64,000 nucleotides of DNA from Megalobrama amblycephala (GCF_018812025.1 NC_063061.1:6189796-6253795); one strand, 5' to 3'; shown: positions 1 through 12,327, counted from the stretch's first letter. Translations and numbers: made by a program. Notes: generated from the letters alone by a model not told the origin.

Positions 1-568
1 GAGGCTTCCAGGAAGTGCCTCTTGAAGGGGAAAGAGAAATCAGGTCGAACTACACCGAGCCAGATGACTACGAGCAAATTGCTTTCTCTCAGAAATTTCA
101 ATGCATTATATATCTACTGTAATTGCTTATTTATGGCATTTCAGCCTCACCATATGAGTGTTAACACAGTGAGGTGCATATTCATGCACTTGCCTAAATA
201 CTACAACCAAACATTTAGTCTGACCTGGTTAGAGATTAGCTGACTCTTTTTCTACATTTAAAGTTTGACTATCCAAATGTTTTTAAAACGTGGCTCTGTT
301 CATTTGAGCACTCCGACATGCCAGTCTCTGGTCAAGCAATGATGTGCATTTGGGACAGGACTACCTGTTTGACTGAACAGTGGAGCATGAGGGGAGTGTT
401 TGAGAAACCTGTTTGAAAACCATCATTGGTTCTTATTTTGAGCTTTTTGTTGAATTCTTTTCTCAAGTTATACCCACCCTGCCTTTCCATAAACATCTTT
501 CACACATGTGATAAGAGTCCTGGCCTTAAGACATCTATATGCCAATTTTCAGTTAGTCATAGCATCCT
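1..568. other. Non-coding, nothing recognised
   Basis: AT-rich intergenic DNA. No exon, RNA gene or element terminus could be supported. Confidence 0.5.
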
Positions 569-571
569 TTA

Positions 572-994
572 AGGCTGATTTATCCTTCTGCGTCTAGGCT
601 GTGCGTAGCACGCGTAGCATACGACGTAGCCTGACTTCACAAATGTAACAACGCGTCAATTCTACGCGGACCGCAAGCGCTCTGATTGGTCTGCTAGAAC
701 CCCTCCCTCGGGTCAAAAAACTGGCGCGGAGCACTCGGAGAAGAGCGAGCACTTTCAACTTCACTATGAATGAAAAACACTCTGTTTCAGAGGACACATA
801 CAGTCAAACTGCAACAAAAGTCATTACCTATTTGCCGCTTCTCTGCCGTTTCTGTTTGTAAGCTTCTCTGACAACATGACGAGCTGCTTCTTCTTCGGCT
901 TTTGTTTTGACACTCAACATGACCGCGGACACTGCCTCCTAGTGGTCTGCATACACGTCGACGCGGACAACGACGCAGAAGTATAAATCAGCCT
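572..994. mobile_element. PIF/Harbinger-type MITE
   Basis: Terminal inverted repeats AGGCTGATTTAT and ATAAATCAGCCT bound 423 bp. TTA lies directly outside both ends (569-571 and 995-997), the 3-bp target duplication typical of Harbinger elements. The TIRs extend inwards imperfectly (CTTCTGCGTC against GACGCAGAAG). The interior has clustered CpGs (GTAGCACGCGTAGCATACGA). It is non-coding. Confidence 0.7.
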
Positions 995-1081
995 TTACAC
1001 TGTAATTCACTCCCAGGAACACATTTCTACGGTGGCCCAGTAGTGCACAACACAACGAAATTAAAAAAGCAAACATAAGTT

Positions 1082-1245
1082 CACAACACAACGAAATCGA
1101 GCCACAACACAACGGAATAAAGCCACAACACAACGAAATCAATCCACAACACAACGGAATAAAGCCACAACACAACGAAATCGAGCCACAACACAACGGA
1201 ATAAAGCCACAACACAACGAAATCAATCCACAACACAACGGAAAT
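1082..1245. repeat. 21-bp minisatellite, left arm
   Basis: About eight units of CACAACACAACGAAATCGAG plus C, alternating with variants ending GGAATAAAGC and GAAATCAATC. It is the inverse of the right-arm array but shorter. Confidence 0.9.
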
Positions 1246-1915
1246 GCTCCCGACCACTAGGGGGCTCTCAGAACTCGGTAAAGTTAGTTTTCCTTGCCAC
1301 TGTTCTATAGAGTCGGCAGTAATATCAATACCACGATTAGTTTAAACAGTATGTAATCACTGCATATCGACATGAAATATTAATTCAATATCACCTACGT
1401 GCAAAATAGCTTCATATTTATACTTGTGAATGATTTGACGCGCTACCACGGCGCATGATGAAGGGAACGTCTGCCAATTCCACCAAATGGTTAAAACGTA
1501 TAATTTGTATTCATTAAAATTATTTTTAACATTTAAAAACAGACATATTCAAATTCCAAAGCTTGTCAGTCTTACCAACAGGAACTAACAACCTTTGGAA
1601 TTTGAACATGTCTGTTTTTAAATGTTAAATGTAATTTTAATGAATACAAATTATACGTTTTAACCACTTGATGGAATTGGTGGATGTTCCCTTTATCATG
1701 CTCCGTGGTATCGTGTCAAATCATTCACAAGTATAAATATGAAGCTATTGTGAACGTAGTTGATTTTTAATTAATATATCATGTCGATATACAATGCATA
1801 CTTAAAACTGATCATGGTATTGATATCTTTGTAAAACTGTCGACTCTATAGAACAGTGGCAAGGAAAACTAACTTTACCTAGCTCTGAGAGCCCCCTAGT
1901 GGTCGGGAGCATTTC

Positions 1916-2230
1916 CGTTGTGTTGTGGCTTGATTCCGTTGTGTTGTGGTTTAATTCCGTTGTGTTGTGGCTTTATTTCGTTGTGTTGTGGCTTGATTCC
2001 GTTGTGTTGTGGTTTAATTCCGTTGTGTTGTGGCTTTATTTCGTTGTGTTGTGGCTTGATTCCGTTGTGTTGTGGTTTAATTCCGTTGTGTTGTGGCTTT
2101 ATTTCGTTGTGTTGTGGCTTGATTCCGTTGTGTTGTGGTTTAATTCCGTTGTGTTGTGGCTTGATTCCGTTGTGTTGTGGCTTTATTTCGTTGTGTTGTG
2201 GCTTGTTTCCGTTGTGTTGTGAACTTATGT
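1916..2230. repeat. 21-bp minisatellite, right arm
   Basis: About fifteen units with core CGTTGTGTTGTGG and a variable 8-base tail. Three tail types (CTTGATTC, TTTAATTC, CTTTATTT) recur in order for three rounds, so a 63-bp higher-order unit is superimposed on the 21-bp unit. The last units break the order. Confidence 0.9.
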
Positions 2231-2379
2231 TTGCTTTTTTAATTTCGTTGTGTTGTGCACTACTGGGCCACCGTACATTTCAATATGCCACAAAGTACAA
2301 AACATACAGGTGACGCTTTGACCGTAACTGAATATTGCCATGTAAATGTCATCAGGCCAGGACTATTATCATACATGTG

Positions 2380-2895
2380 AAGTCTGGGGCAGATCGGACA
2401 TTGTATGCCTGAGTTACAGCAGCTTCCTACTCAATTTAACATCACAGAGGCCTTTAGATTAGACTGACCAAATATGATGTTGATCTGATCAAAGCTCTAG
2501 GAGGAGTTTGTTACAAGTACAAGGTCTGGAAATGGCAAAAACTGCAAAAAAAATTTTGCAGAGAAAATTCAATATAACTCACTTCCTGTTGGGTGATCAG
2601 ATTTTGCACCCACAGACTTTTTTGTAGGTATTGTGTCTACCGAATTTTATACTTGTACGTAAAATGTTGCGCGAAGGGCACTTAATTGAAATTTTGTAGG
2701 TGGCACTATCGAGCCATTTTGCCATACCTATTTCTCAAACCCTTAACAGACGTAAATTGTCACCACTTCTGATGCATGTGCAAAGTTTCATGAGTTTTTG
2801 AGCATGTTTAGGTCCTCAAAAATTCCATTCATTTCGGAGAAGAAGAAGAATTGACTGAGCAATTACAATAGGGTCCTCACACCATCAGTGCTCGG
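2380..2895. repeat. Dispersed repeat of unassigned class
   Basis: Contains CACTTCCTGTTGGGTGATCA, CATTTCGGAGAAGAAGAAGA and an end GGGTCCTCACACCATCAGTG followed by CTCGGGCTCTAAT. These phrases match, from memory, a common fish interspersed repeat. No terminal repeats or coding sequence were found and the class is uncertain. Confidence 0.4.
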
Positions 2896-2900
2896 GCTCT

Positions 2901-3600
2901 AATGGATTTGTCTGTTCGAGATATCCAACATTATTGATGATTCTGATTGCTCTCTTTTGTAATGTGCATGACGACCGTAGGTTGGTTTTGTAGGTGTTTC
3001 CCCAGATTTCCACACAGTAACTATAGTGTCAAATATTTATAGTATAAGTGTATTTTACAGAATATACATTGATTCATTGTCCAGAATATGTCTTGATTTA
3101 TTCAGTATTGATATGGTCTTTTAGTTTAGTTTAGCTGTGATATGCTTTATGTGTGGTTTCCAGGAGAATTTGTGGTCTAAAATCACACCAAGAAATGTAT
3201 TTTCATATACTCTTTCTATACTTATATTGTCAATTTGAGGGTTTGTTTTATGTTTTCCAAATAACATAATCTTTGTTTTGCTTATATTTAATGACAATTT
3301 GGTTACATCAAACCACAGTTTTTTATTAATTTCTGTTGTGATCAACTCAAAAAGCTGCTGTAAATTCAGCAATTCAGTACATCAGCAAATGTAGATTATG
3401 AAAAGTTTTGGACCTAATACTGATTCCTGTGGTACACCACAAGTTATGTTCACCAATTTCTACAAATTGATGCTGGTTTCTCAAATAAATACTCACCCTG
3501 CCCAATACAACATTTCTGATTTTAAACCTCTCTAGTTTATGCAATAAAATTTCATGATTTATGGTGTCAAATGCTTTTTTAAGTACTATTGCTCTTACTT
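2901..3600 (-). pseudogene. Non-LTR retrotransposon reverse transcriptase fragment
   Basis: Read on the - strand, this is the middle and end of a LINE reverse transcriptase. In order it shows KAFDTINHEILLHKLERF, a degraded VPQGSVLGP-like stretch with F-I-I-Y-I, then NISKTKIMLFGKHKT, FLGVILDHKFSWKPHI, and a tail resembling YCVEIWGNTYKTNL with RAIRIINNVGY. The order fits CR1/L2/Jockey-group RTs copying RNA into DNA at a nicked target. The segment that should carry the catalytic FADD motif is missing: sequence jumps from F-I-I-Y-I to ADVLN, implying an internal deletion, and stops interrupt the frame. Neither the 5' ORF/endonuclease nor a 3' tail is present. It is inert. Confidence 0.75.
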
Positions 3601-3604
3601 AGGA

Positions 3605-5240
3605 GCTTGTTAAACTATACTATTCATCTTGTATACTATACTTATGTGGTCTTTCACCAGTTGGAAAAATAAAATGGTTGAATCCTACGAGATCCAGGCC
3701 AAATCTAGTGACCAGAATATCATACAGTTTTGGGGGTGGACTATTTGTGGTCTGTAGAAAACACCTAGTCATGTCCTTAAAAATCTAGTCTCCTAGTTTG
3801 CAATTCACCTAATAGTGGAGAAATTGTTCACATCAGCTATAAACATCAGGTGATCAGAGCACTCATTTATTCACCATGCTAAGCTGCAGGATAGAGTGCC
3901 TCCTGTGCCTCACTATAAGACACACAACACAAGTTATATACTCCCTATACCTCATCCCTTTACATTTAGCATGTCCATTTACTTTCAACTCTTGTTCTGT
4001 GGAAACCAAAGTGGTGATGTAAGACATATGACAGAATCACTAGACCGATAGACAATGCTCGCTACCCGGGAAGAGCTGTGCATGCTTCATTGCCTAGTTA
4101 GCTCCTCTCTGTAAGCTGGGATTCTGTACAGTTGTAACCTTCAGCTCTTTGAACATGATGAATGTTGGGGTGGGGGCTGAGGGGGTGGGTCTGTGTCCGC
4201 TGTATGAGAAAGGGGAGATGATTTACTGAGTTCTAATGCCCTCTACCTGAAGAGAGAATAGACCCAGAGTGTCTGTTTTTCAACCTACGTGCATGAATGC
4301 AGCATATTGCATGGTTTGGATGAGCCGAACGGCATTGCCCTCCTGACAGGGAAAGTTCCCAGTACTTTAGCTAAATGTTGTGTCAAGGTACAAAGTTATG
4401 AACAAATGTTTCCTCCATTAATGTAAAAAGAAAAAAAAGAAAGTTGTCTGGTCTTTAATGAAAAGGTAGCACAAAAACATTATTTATACATTGTTCATGG
4501 AACATTTTCCCATGGGAAGCGGTCACAGTGAGCATAGCTAACCTCCTAGAGCACACAGCTCATGTGTATCGTCTGGTGTTATATATCTCTCACATGGCAT
4601 GACACATGTCTTAAAACTGCTTGTCATGGTTCTTTTTCATTCCTAACCACAAACACATTTCAAGATTTCACATGGACAAACAGCTTCCTGAAGACAAAGA
4701 AGCTAATGACGTTCTCTCTAGGCGGCCTTATATATCCTGCCGGTGCACATGTGACGTCACCTGGCTGCGGTAGTCAATCAAAATTGGCGTGTATCACATG
4801 TGTTTCAGACACTGGCTCATGCGGAACACTCCCATAGTGTCAACTCCATGATGCAGCATAGAGTTTCAATTTGAAAGGGAACTGGATGTTTTGAATGCTC
4901 AGAGAATATTAACAAATAACATTTTTATAACTTAATGCATGGGCTCCCTATTCCAGTCCTCGTGCTTCCCCACTCTGCACAGTTTGTATGTCTCTCTTAT
5001 CTCACACACCTGATTCAGATCATCAGCTTGTTTGAAGAGAGCTCCATGGACAACGGGTGCGTCCCAACTGACAGGGTCCCTACGAAGTGTTCACCCTGAG
5101 CACGGGATATTTGTTGAAATTCACTTTATTCGACGAAATGCCTTTATTGGCAACACATTGCAATGTCAAACACAGCTGAAACTCAAGTCGCACATATTAG
5201 AGGAGTTTATGGTTTGATGCAATGATATAGATACTTACAT
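3605..5240. other. Non-coding, nothing recognised
   Basis: Mixed-composition intergenic DNA with a G-rich tract at about 4167-4193. Short open frames here have no recognisable domains or splice context. Confidence 0.45.
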
Positions 5241-5244
5241 TTAA

Positions 5245-5800
5245 AGGGGTGGTTGATTATGATTTCACTTTTTTAACTTTAGTTAGTGTGTAATGTTGCT
5301 GTTTTAGCATAAACAACATCTGCAAAGTTACAACACTCAAAGTTCAATGCAAAAGGAAGATATTTTATTTTACAAAATTCTCTGTTTAAGGACTACAACA
5401 AATGGCTGGTAGGGACCTCTGAGAACACGCAACAAAGGGGGTGAGGCCATGTTGGTCTGCTTTAGAGAAGAGGAAGAGTTGTTGTAGAGTGGTGTTGCCA
5501 TGCCGTCATTTTACACCGGACTGCTTCACAAACGAGGATCAATTCAACGCTGGATTTGCACAAAAGATGAACATGACGTCACATGCTAGTGGATGAGTTT
5601 AATCAATTCCACAGCAACTACATACATTTATCCACTAACCATTCAGAAACGTCCAGTTTCATTCTAAAAGCTGTAACTTCTTCCTGAGTCTCTCCATCAG
5701 TGTCGACTCCGGTTTGAACAATGTAAGGCTGAACACCGTTACTGACAATCCTCATTTTGGCTGCGTGAGATTCTCCAGCTTTGTTGGTTGAACTATCCCT
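5245..5800 (+). mobile_element. TTAA-target MITE (piggyBac-like), family copy A
   Basis: Begins AGGGGTGGTTGATTATG and ends AACTATCCCT, flanked on both sides by TTAA (5241-5244 and 5801-5804). The interior shares ATTTTGGCTGCGTGAGATTC and the ATGTAAGGCTGAACACCGTT phrase with copies near 47 kb and 51 kb. Non-coding. TTAA duplication is the piggyBac signature, though other superfamilies also use it. Confidence 0.65.
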
Positions 5801-5804
5801 TTAA

Positions 5805-6890
5805 TGGAAACATTAGCAAAACATTCTTAGAACATATTTTTATTAGTTTGGTGGCAGTGTTCAGGACATTTGAATAGTCCAAGGCCTCAGGACTGCTGAT
5901 ATCTATGTTCTTGCAATAGATAACAGCTAACATCTTTGTGCTAAGCTAAGCTATGTAACACTACTTAAAGAAACATTTTTTTCATTGCAGTTGTCTCTCA
6001 CAAATAATGATGCTTTTAGCTGATTCAGTTCACAAAACTGTTGTTTCGTTAATTAATTGGACTGACCAGTTCTTGAGTTTAACTCACTAACTCAATGATC
6101 TAATTAGTTTAGTTAACAGCTCACTTGAAGGGAAGGTCATTAGTAAACAATGACATGAATTTTGGTTTGTTCCACATGCAAGGTTATCATATGACTTGGA
6201 GTATGAGACAGTGTACAGACCTCTTTTATAATACTTTTATAAAAGCATCTTTGAAAGCCTCAATTCCTACTAATCGCCTAGAAAAGAGTGACCAGTACAA
6301 ATATATGTTCCACGGAAGACATAGTCATATGAGTTTGAAAAGGCAAAAAAGTGAGTAAATTATCTCAATATTGTAATTTTTTGGTGAACTACTGCTATTT
6401 ATATGTTTAAGATACTTTTAGGAGCAAGCCATGAACTATTAACCTTGTTCCCTTGGGCACAACACATGGTGCTTCAAGTGCTCGGAAGTTGTAATTACGA
6501 TGTAAAGTGAGTCCAAGAATTTTTTATTCAGGATAAAATTCATATTTCTTCCTCTCTTTTTTTTTTCAAAGATTTTACAAGGATTGAACTGATCTGGTTC
6601 TTGAGTTCCACTTACTGACTCAATGATCCGGTCACAGCGGTTAATAGCGGTTAACAGTTCAGTGGAGGGAAGGATTATCTGTGAATTGACAAAGAAAAAA
6701 AGCTTTTTCAGAGCTACTGTAACAAAATAAAGTCCAAAGGATGTGCATTAGTTGAGAAATTGATGCTTTATCTATGTATTTTACCATTCTTGTGCTGTCA
6801 TAGGTAATGCCGGTGAATGTGGTTTTGTCGTACGCCCGTTGCCTCATAAACCATATAAATAAGTACTATTTTCTGGCAAGATTTATTATT
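5805..6890. other. Non-coding with a diverged direct duplication
   Basis: Two stretches about 530 bp apart (6058-6150 and 6584-6680) share CAGTTCTTGAG/TGGTTCTTGAG, ACTCAATGATC and a GAGGGAAGG/AAGGGAAGG motif. A short hAT-MITE-like end, GTGAGTAAATTATC, is at about 6350. No gene seen. Confidence 0.4.
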
Positions 6891-6894
6891 CTTA

Positions 6895-7345
6895 AAGCAT
6901 TAGTTCACGTCAGAATTCAAATTTACTGATAATTTACTCACCCCCATGTCATCCAAGATATTTATGTCTTTCTTTCTTCAGTTGAAAAGAAATGAAGGTT
7001 TTTGAGGAAAACTTTCCAGGATTTTTCTCCATATAGTGGACTTCACTGGGGTTCAACGGGTTGAAGGTTCAAATTACAGTTTGAGTGCAGCTTCAAAGGG
7101 CTCTACATGATCCCAGATGAGGAATAAGGGTCTTATCTAGAGAAACCATTGATCATTTTCTAAAAAAAGAAAGAAAGAAAAAAAAAGTTAAAATTTTTAA
7201 CAACAAATGCTCATCTTGCACTGCTCTGTGATGTGTCACGCATTATGTAATCACGTTGGAAAGTTCACTCATTTTTTTTTTTTTTTTTAGAAAATCACCA
7301 ATCGATTCACTAGACCCTTATTCCTCATGGATTCCAGATGGATTG
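6895..7345. mobile_element. hAT-like MITE, GTTAGTTCAC family, eroded
   Basis: The left end AAAGCATTAGTTCAC is followed by TTTACTCACCCCCATGTCAT, shared with the insertion at 42534-43027. An internal inverted pair (AATAAGGGTCTTATCTAG and AGACCCTTATTCCTC) brackets purine and T runs. The right terminus is not clear. Confidence 0.5.
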
Positions 7346-8749
7346 TGTTCCTGTAAAATAATTTCATTATTGTAATGTAATTTCACATTTATAGGAATTG
7401 AACAATGAGTTGTGCTACTACTGTATACAACAGTAAGAATTACAAATATGAAAACACATATGTCTTATTACACATTTGTATTACACCAAATGCATGTAAG
7501 AGAGAAAGCAGAGTGAGAGACAGTATGTGCAGCTCCCTCAAGACAAACTCCTCGAAAATGATCACATCAGTTTGTTTCACCCAAACTGGTCAAATAAAAA
7601 GCAACACATATGTCCAAAATATAAAGCACAACTTTAGCAAGAAAAAAAAAATCAAATTGATATTTGCAGCAAGCCAAATGTGTGGCAAACATCAAATGTG
7701 TAAAATAAAAGGGACGAACATCTAAGTGCAAGTTCTTAAGCATTAGAATCTCAAATATATGATTATGTGCCTAAAGTATAATATGAGAAGTACAGTAACA
7801 TATAAAAAAACATGAATAATACAATAACATTTTGTATTTGCAACACACATTATGTTGCATTATTGATCAGTACAGTGTGACATCTGATATCTAAAGTTAT
7901 TGTTAATAAAGATATGTATTAGTATAAAAATGTACTTAATTAATTATGGAGACATGGAATTGATTTGTACTGATTTAATTTCATGCTACCTTTATGTCCC
8001 TTTTGGAGCTTGAAAGTCAGAAAAGTCATTTGACAGACATGGACAATAACATTCCTCCATGTGTTTTGCAGAAGAAAGAATATGAGTTTAGATTAGAACA
8101 TGAGAGTGAGTGAATGATGACAGAATTTTTCATTTTTGGGTGCGCAATTATTTTAAATGCGCCCTTTATGAAACATACTGTAGGCAATTAAAATGATATA
8201 ATTTCAAAATAGTGATATATTAATAGTGTATAGTTAAAAAAAGTGCTATGAATCATTCGCAGTCAACAACATTTTATCTATGATACTTTTCTTATTTTAA
8301 AGCAGCAAGCAAGAAAATTTTAACGCTCCATTTCAGCCACGTCACTGGACCTTGTGCTTGGCAAAAATGTCGGCCAGATCCCAGTGAGAACTCAAAGCAC
8401 TTTAGCCAGCTGCTAACCAAGTGTCCTCAGAGAGAGACTTTCTGCTAGAATGAATTAGATGAGTGGCTGAAGAAAAGTCTTGTTTCTGAGGTTACTTCAT
8501 ATTTCTGCTGCAGTTCATTTGTTTAAGCTCATACAAGACGTCCCCTGACAAGGACAATTTAATGACATTTGCACTTACTGCTCTATTGTTGTTCATAGTT
8601 GTGCTGAAACATGTTGAGACAGGAACGCAAAGGCGATTCTAAATCAGTTGTTAAGAGCAGGGAGCCGTTCAGAGCCCTCAGGCCATAGGCACATCAGGTC
8701 ATGCAAGGACTTGTGGGTAAATGTGCTGCTCCAGTCACTGTGTACAAGA
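7346..8749. other. Non-coding, with one MITE end fragment
   Basis: AT-rich DNA. Around 8105-8150 GAGTGAGTGAATGATGACAG followed by TTTTTGGGTG is the end of a GTTAGTTCAC-family element. Otherwise nothing recognised. Confidence 0.45.
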
Positions 8750-8751
8750 CT

Positions 8752-9112
8752 AAGGCTGCATTTGAATATGCGTACTTCCCTACTATATTGAAGGTGAAAA
8801 GAGTAGTATGTTCAAATTCGAATTATTCATTAAACAGTAAGTGCCCGGTTGACCAACTATTTCCAGTGAGATTCTGAAGTGCGCGTTCAATGGACACTTT
8901 ACAATCCTATGAGGCCATGGGAGAGGATTCGGGAATGGCAGTGAAGCATCACAACTAACGCTGGTAGGTCACATGACAACGACAACATGAGCAATGTAAT
9001 ATTTCTGAATTACATTCATACCAAATATATGGACATACTTTTTATTGACCGTTAAGTAAAGTACTTATTCAAAAGAAGTACCTACACATACTTTGGACAC
9101 AGCTTAAGACCT
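8752..9112. mobile_element. MITE with GCGTACTTCCCTACTATAT terminus
   Basis: Begins AAGGCTGCATTTGAATATGC and ends with a partial inverse (GTACCTACACATACTTTGGA then CACAGCTTAAG). The left end resembles the one nested in the Tc1 relic near 16.9 kb. No clear target duplication. Confidence 0.4.
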
Positions 9113-10285
9113 TCCATTTAAATCCCAAAAGTCTTCCCAGGATTTTATTAATAACAGCGTATACTGATAGATCCACGCGGCCAACAGTGAGTCCATCTGT
9201 ACAGCGCTGTTTCCATATGGAAACCTTTATTGCTAGATTTATCTACATCCTCCATCACACATAGGGAAAAGAGCCTACAGCATTCAAATGTGTTTGCTTA
9301 ACATTCAGCGCTGCTGAAATCGGCTGGGGGAGGAATTTGTCACCATGTGTTCGCTTCTGTCTCAAAAGATTCAAGATTCAAGTGTGGGGCCTGACCCAAC
9401 AGAATCAGCCCCCGGCTTCAGCATTTTGCCCATCCTCTGAGATATTGAACTGAATCTATATGTGCCATTATACAGCAAGCAAGGCAGAACAAAAAGCCCT
9501 AGGGAGATTCTCTAGCCCCAAATTAGTGGCCATTGAAGGCTGCATTACGGAAGAGTGCATAATCAGCCTTCAAGAGTGCTTAGTGCAACACTGACCAATA
9601 AGAGAGCCAAACACACACACATATGTGTGTATGCAAAAGAGCAGGCTCGTGAAGCAAATCCTCAACTGGTTTTGCTTCAGGAGCCTGATTTTATGGTGGA
9701 CATGGAGACCCAACGTAGTACTAAAACTGTTTATCATACATAAATACATTCATTTATACCAACAAAACACATTTTTAGAGGTGAGATAAGTGAGATAAGG
9801 TGACAGGTTCATTTCACAATGTTGGTATGCAACCTACTACAATAGTGTGTCTGAGCATGTATGTCCTTTGTTTTTAGTAGTCAGCCTCTCCTGTTGGGGG
9901 TAACTTGCGAGGGACAGTTCAGTAGCTTCACGGTGGGGATGCAGGACGATATAAAGGTGTAAATCTCTGCTCTTTCATATGGAGTGTGTCGGATAGCCTA
10001 ACTGATGAAAGTTCATTTCAAGATACATGTCTTGATGTGTCCAAATGTATAAATATTGTAATGGATTTAAAGCTTTTACTTAAAAAAAAAAATGTTTCAT
10101 CCATTGAAGTGTTCAATCAAAGCGAGGGAGACAAAGAAACTTGCTACAAGAGATCCAGCGCGTCCACAAGAAAAAATGTCAAAAAATGACAGACAATGAA
10201 TAACAAAGTTTCTTAAAGTGTGTTGAATCAATAAATGCATTTTAAACGACAAATATAAAACTGGAGGTGACCAAACTATCTTGAT
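9113..10285. other. Non-coding, nothing recognised
   Basis: No exon or element could be supported. A short CACACACACA tract lies near 9613. Confidence 0.45.
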
Positions 10286-10295
10286 GGTTTGAAAT

Positions 10296-10372
10296 GCCTG
10301 AATCTCGAGCCAGGACTCAAACTTGGATCGCCTGCAAGCACAGCTGGGGTATATGTAGCACTACCCACAAGG
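10296..10372 (-). repeat. tRNA-like SINE head (tentative)
   Basis: On the - strand GCCTTGTGGGTAGTGCTAC resembles an A box and AAGTTTGAGTCCTGG a B box, about 35 bases apart, as in tRNA-derived SINE promoters. No tail or target duplication was defined. Confidence 0.4.
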
Positions 10373-10473
10373 CTATGGTCTTGTCTCTTTTATTCTCCAA
10401 TGCAAAGCCTATTACAAAACTGCGCTAGCACTCTTAACACTCCCATGCAAATGTGTAGCCTATATAATTCATA

Positions 10474-11026
10474 CACTGTAAAAAGTAATACGCTATATCT
10501 ACTCCATAAAATTTTGGCAACAGATTACAAGCAATATTATTAATTAAATTCAACAAATAGAATTGAGTTAGAATTAATCAAATTTATTCCTTAAATGTCA
10601 ACCATTTAAAATGAGTAAAATCTAAAAACAAAAATATCGAAATAACAGACGTCAAAGATGAATTAAGAACTCTTAATTTTTTATTGCCAACATTGAAACA
10701 CCTCATGATAACAAGCAGAATCACTGAAGGAAAGAGAAACACAAGAATTAACAAATGTTTAGATGTTGATGTTAATTTTATTTAAAATGTTTGATCACCA
10801 TTATGGTTATCGGTGTTTCGCTTAGCTGGGCAGTTTGACGCTTTGTTTTTTATGTCAGTTTGTGGTTTTTGTAATGGTGTTTGCTAATTTAAATGGTTGA
10901 CTTTTAATGAATTAATTGGATTAATTCTAACTCAATTCTTATATGTTGAATTTAATTAATAATATTGCTTGTAATCTGTTGCCACAGTTTTATTGAGTAG
11001 GTTAGAGCATATTACTTTTTACAGTG
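10474..11026. mobile_element. Foldback MITE with CACTGTAAAAAGTAAT termini
   Basis: The left end CACTGTAAAAAGTAATACGC and right end GCATATTACTTTTTACAGTG are inverse, bounded by TA on both sides. Arms of over 100 bp match imperfectly (GCAACAGATTACAAGCAATA against TATTGCTTGTAATCTGTTGC). Non-coding. Confidence 0.7.
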
Positions 11027-11027
11027 T

Positions 11028-11649
11028 ATTTATCCAGAATTTAAAAAAAAAAAAAAAATTAAATATAAGGGACAATTCGTTTTAAACAGCAAATGCTTAC
11101 ATTGGGGCTTGATTACTACATTTGGTTTTATGAATATAATTTTAAAAAATCTTATTGATAGTATTTTTTGTAATCTCCACATGGCGTAGTTGACTGATCG
11201 TGGAAATGAGCTGTGATACGTCCACTCCATAACGTGAAAATCTATGGTTATAGCACCATTTAGTGGTCAAGAAATGCATTTCCCACCACAATTGCGGCGG
11301 TACCCGCGGTGACAAAAAAATGCATTCTGGTTAAGTACCATCTGTATATGTGATATTCAGTGGTTTCAGGAATAATTTATTGCAGCCCAGGCTCATTTTT
11401 GCAAAACGCAAAATACATTGCGACATGCACGTTTCGCGACAGTTTCAAAGCGAAATGTCCAGTGAGTACTGCTGTTTAATTTTTTCCGGAACAGATGAAC
11501 GTGAATATGGCAACGTTTTTTTATGTTGGAGTTTGTACGTATCACCACAGTTCTGAATTGAAATTTCTGGTGAGTGGCGCTAAAAGCTTAATGCTCCATC
11601 ACGTTTAATAACGTACACCTACTCAAAACCCTAAACTTACCCAATAGTG
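11028..11649. other. Non-coding, nothing recognised
   Basis: Contains an A run at 11041-11057. No gene seen. Confidence 0.4.
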
Positions 11650-11653
11650 TTAA

Positions 11654-12327
11654 AGGTCCCGTTTTTTGTGGTTTTTTGAAGCTTTGATTGTGTTTATAGT
11701 GTGCAATATAACATGTGTTCATGTTTCGCGTGTAAAAAAACACAGTATTTTTCACATAATTTACTTATCTGTATACCGCTGTTTCCACTGTCATAAAAAC
11801 GGGCTGATGACTTCCTTGTTCTATGAAGTCCCTCCTTCAGAAATACATAACGGGTTCTGATTGTGCCAGCGGTTCCTGTGTTGTGATTCGACAGCAGTTT
11901 AGCGCATCTTGCCCGGAAAGGTCACGCCTCTTACCATAACGTGGAGATGCACGCGCTCAGTGTTATTGTAAATGTCTTTAATTTTACCCTATCAATTTGA
12001 GCCGGAATCAGACCCGGTGATTGGACTGCGGGATGAAAATAACAGCGTTTCGACGACATGGCGACAAACACACTCTACAAACGCAACTCTTGTGTATTCC
12101 TGTGGGCGGAGGTTAGTCAAAAAACTGTTTTAGTGACGTCATTAAAGAAGGAAGTAGATGGATGTAGTCCAAACTGGCCGTTCGATGTAGGCGACTTCTG
12201 TTAAATAAAATATCTCGCTTGGCATTGAACTTTGAGCTTTAAAATTTTACAGATTTTATTTATACTCTAACAACAACATTACACACTAACTAAAGTTTGA
12301 AACATGGGATCACGAAGAACGGGACCT
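11654..12327 (+). mobile_element. TTAA-target MITE, family copy B1
   Basis: Ends AGGTCCCGTTTTTTGTGG and AGAACGGGACCT, with TTAA duplicated at 11650-11653 and 12328-12331. 674 bp, non-coding. Nearly identical to the inverted copy at 48859-49522, so both inserted recently or have been homogenised. A 64-codon open frame occurs in both copies but has no recognisable domain. Confidence 0.8.

Larger units (their letters stand above)
1029..2274. mobile_element. hAT-type foldback element with minisatellite arms
   Basis: The ends are ACGGTGGCCCAG and CTGGGCCACCGT, and the element is flanked by ACATTTCT (1021-1028) and ACATTTCA (2275-2282), an 8-bp duplication with one mismatch. Nearly the whole 1246 bp folds back on itself. 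Outer arms are near perfect for about 60 bp, then come minisatellite blocks of different length, then a shared inner segment that includes CCACTAGGGGGCTCTCAGA. The loop is near 1566-1602. It has no coding capacity; long open frames are translations of the repeat unit. Confidence 0.75.

Noticed and set aside
939..2313. Long cysteine-rich open frames (LCCGLIPLCCG-type repeats) on both strands
   Set aside because: They are direct translations of the 21-bp minisatellite (a multiple of three, so it stays open) within a foldback element, not protein genes.
11666..11860. 64-codon frame MWFFEALIVFIVCNITCVHV, also present at 49316-49510
   Set aside because: Conserved between two copies only because the whole TTAA MITE is nearly identical. 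No domain, and it starts within the terminal repeat region.
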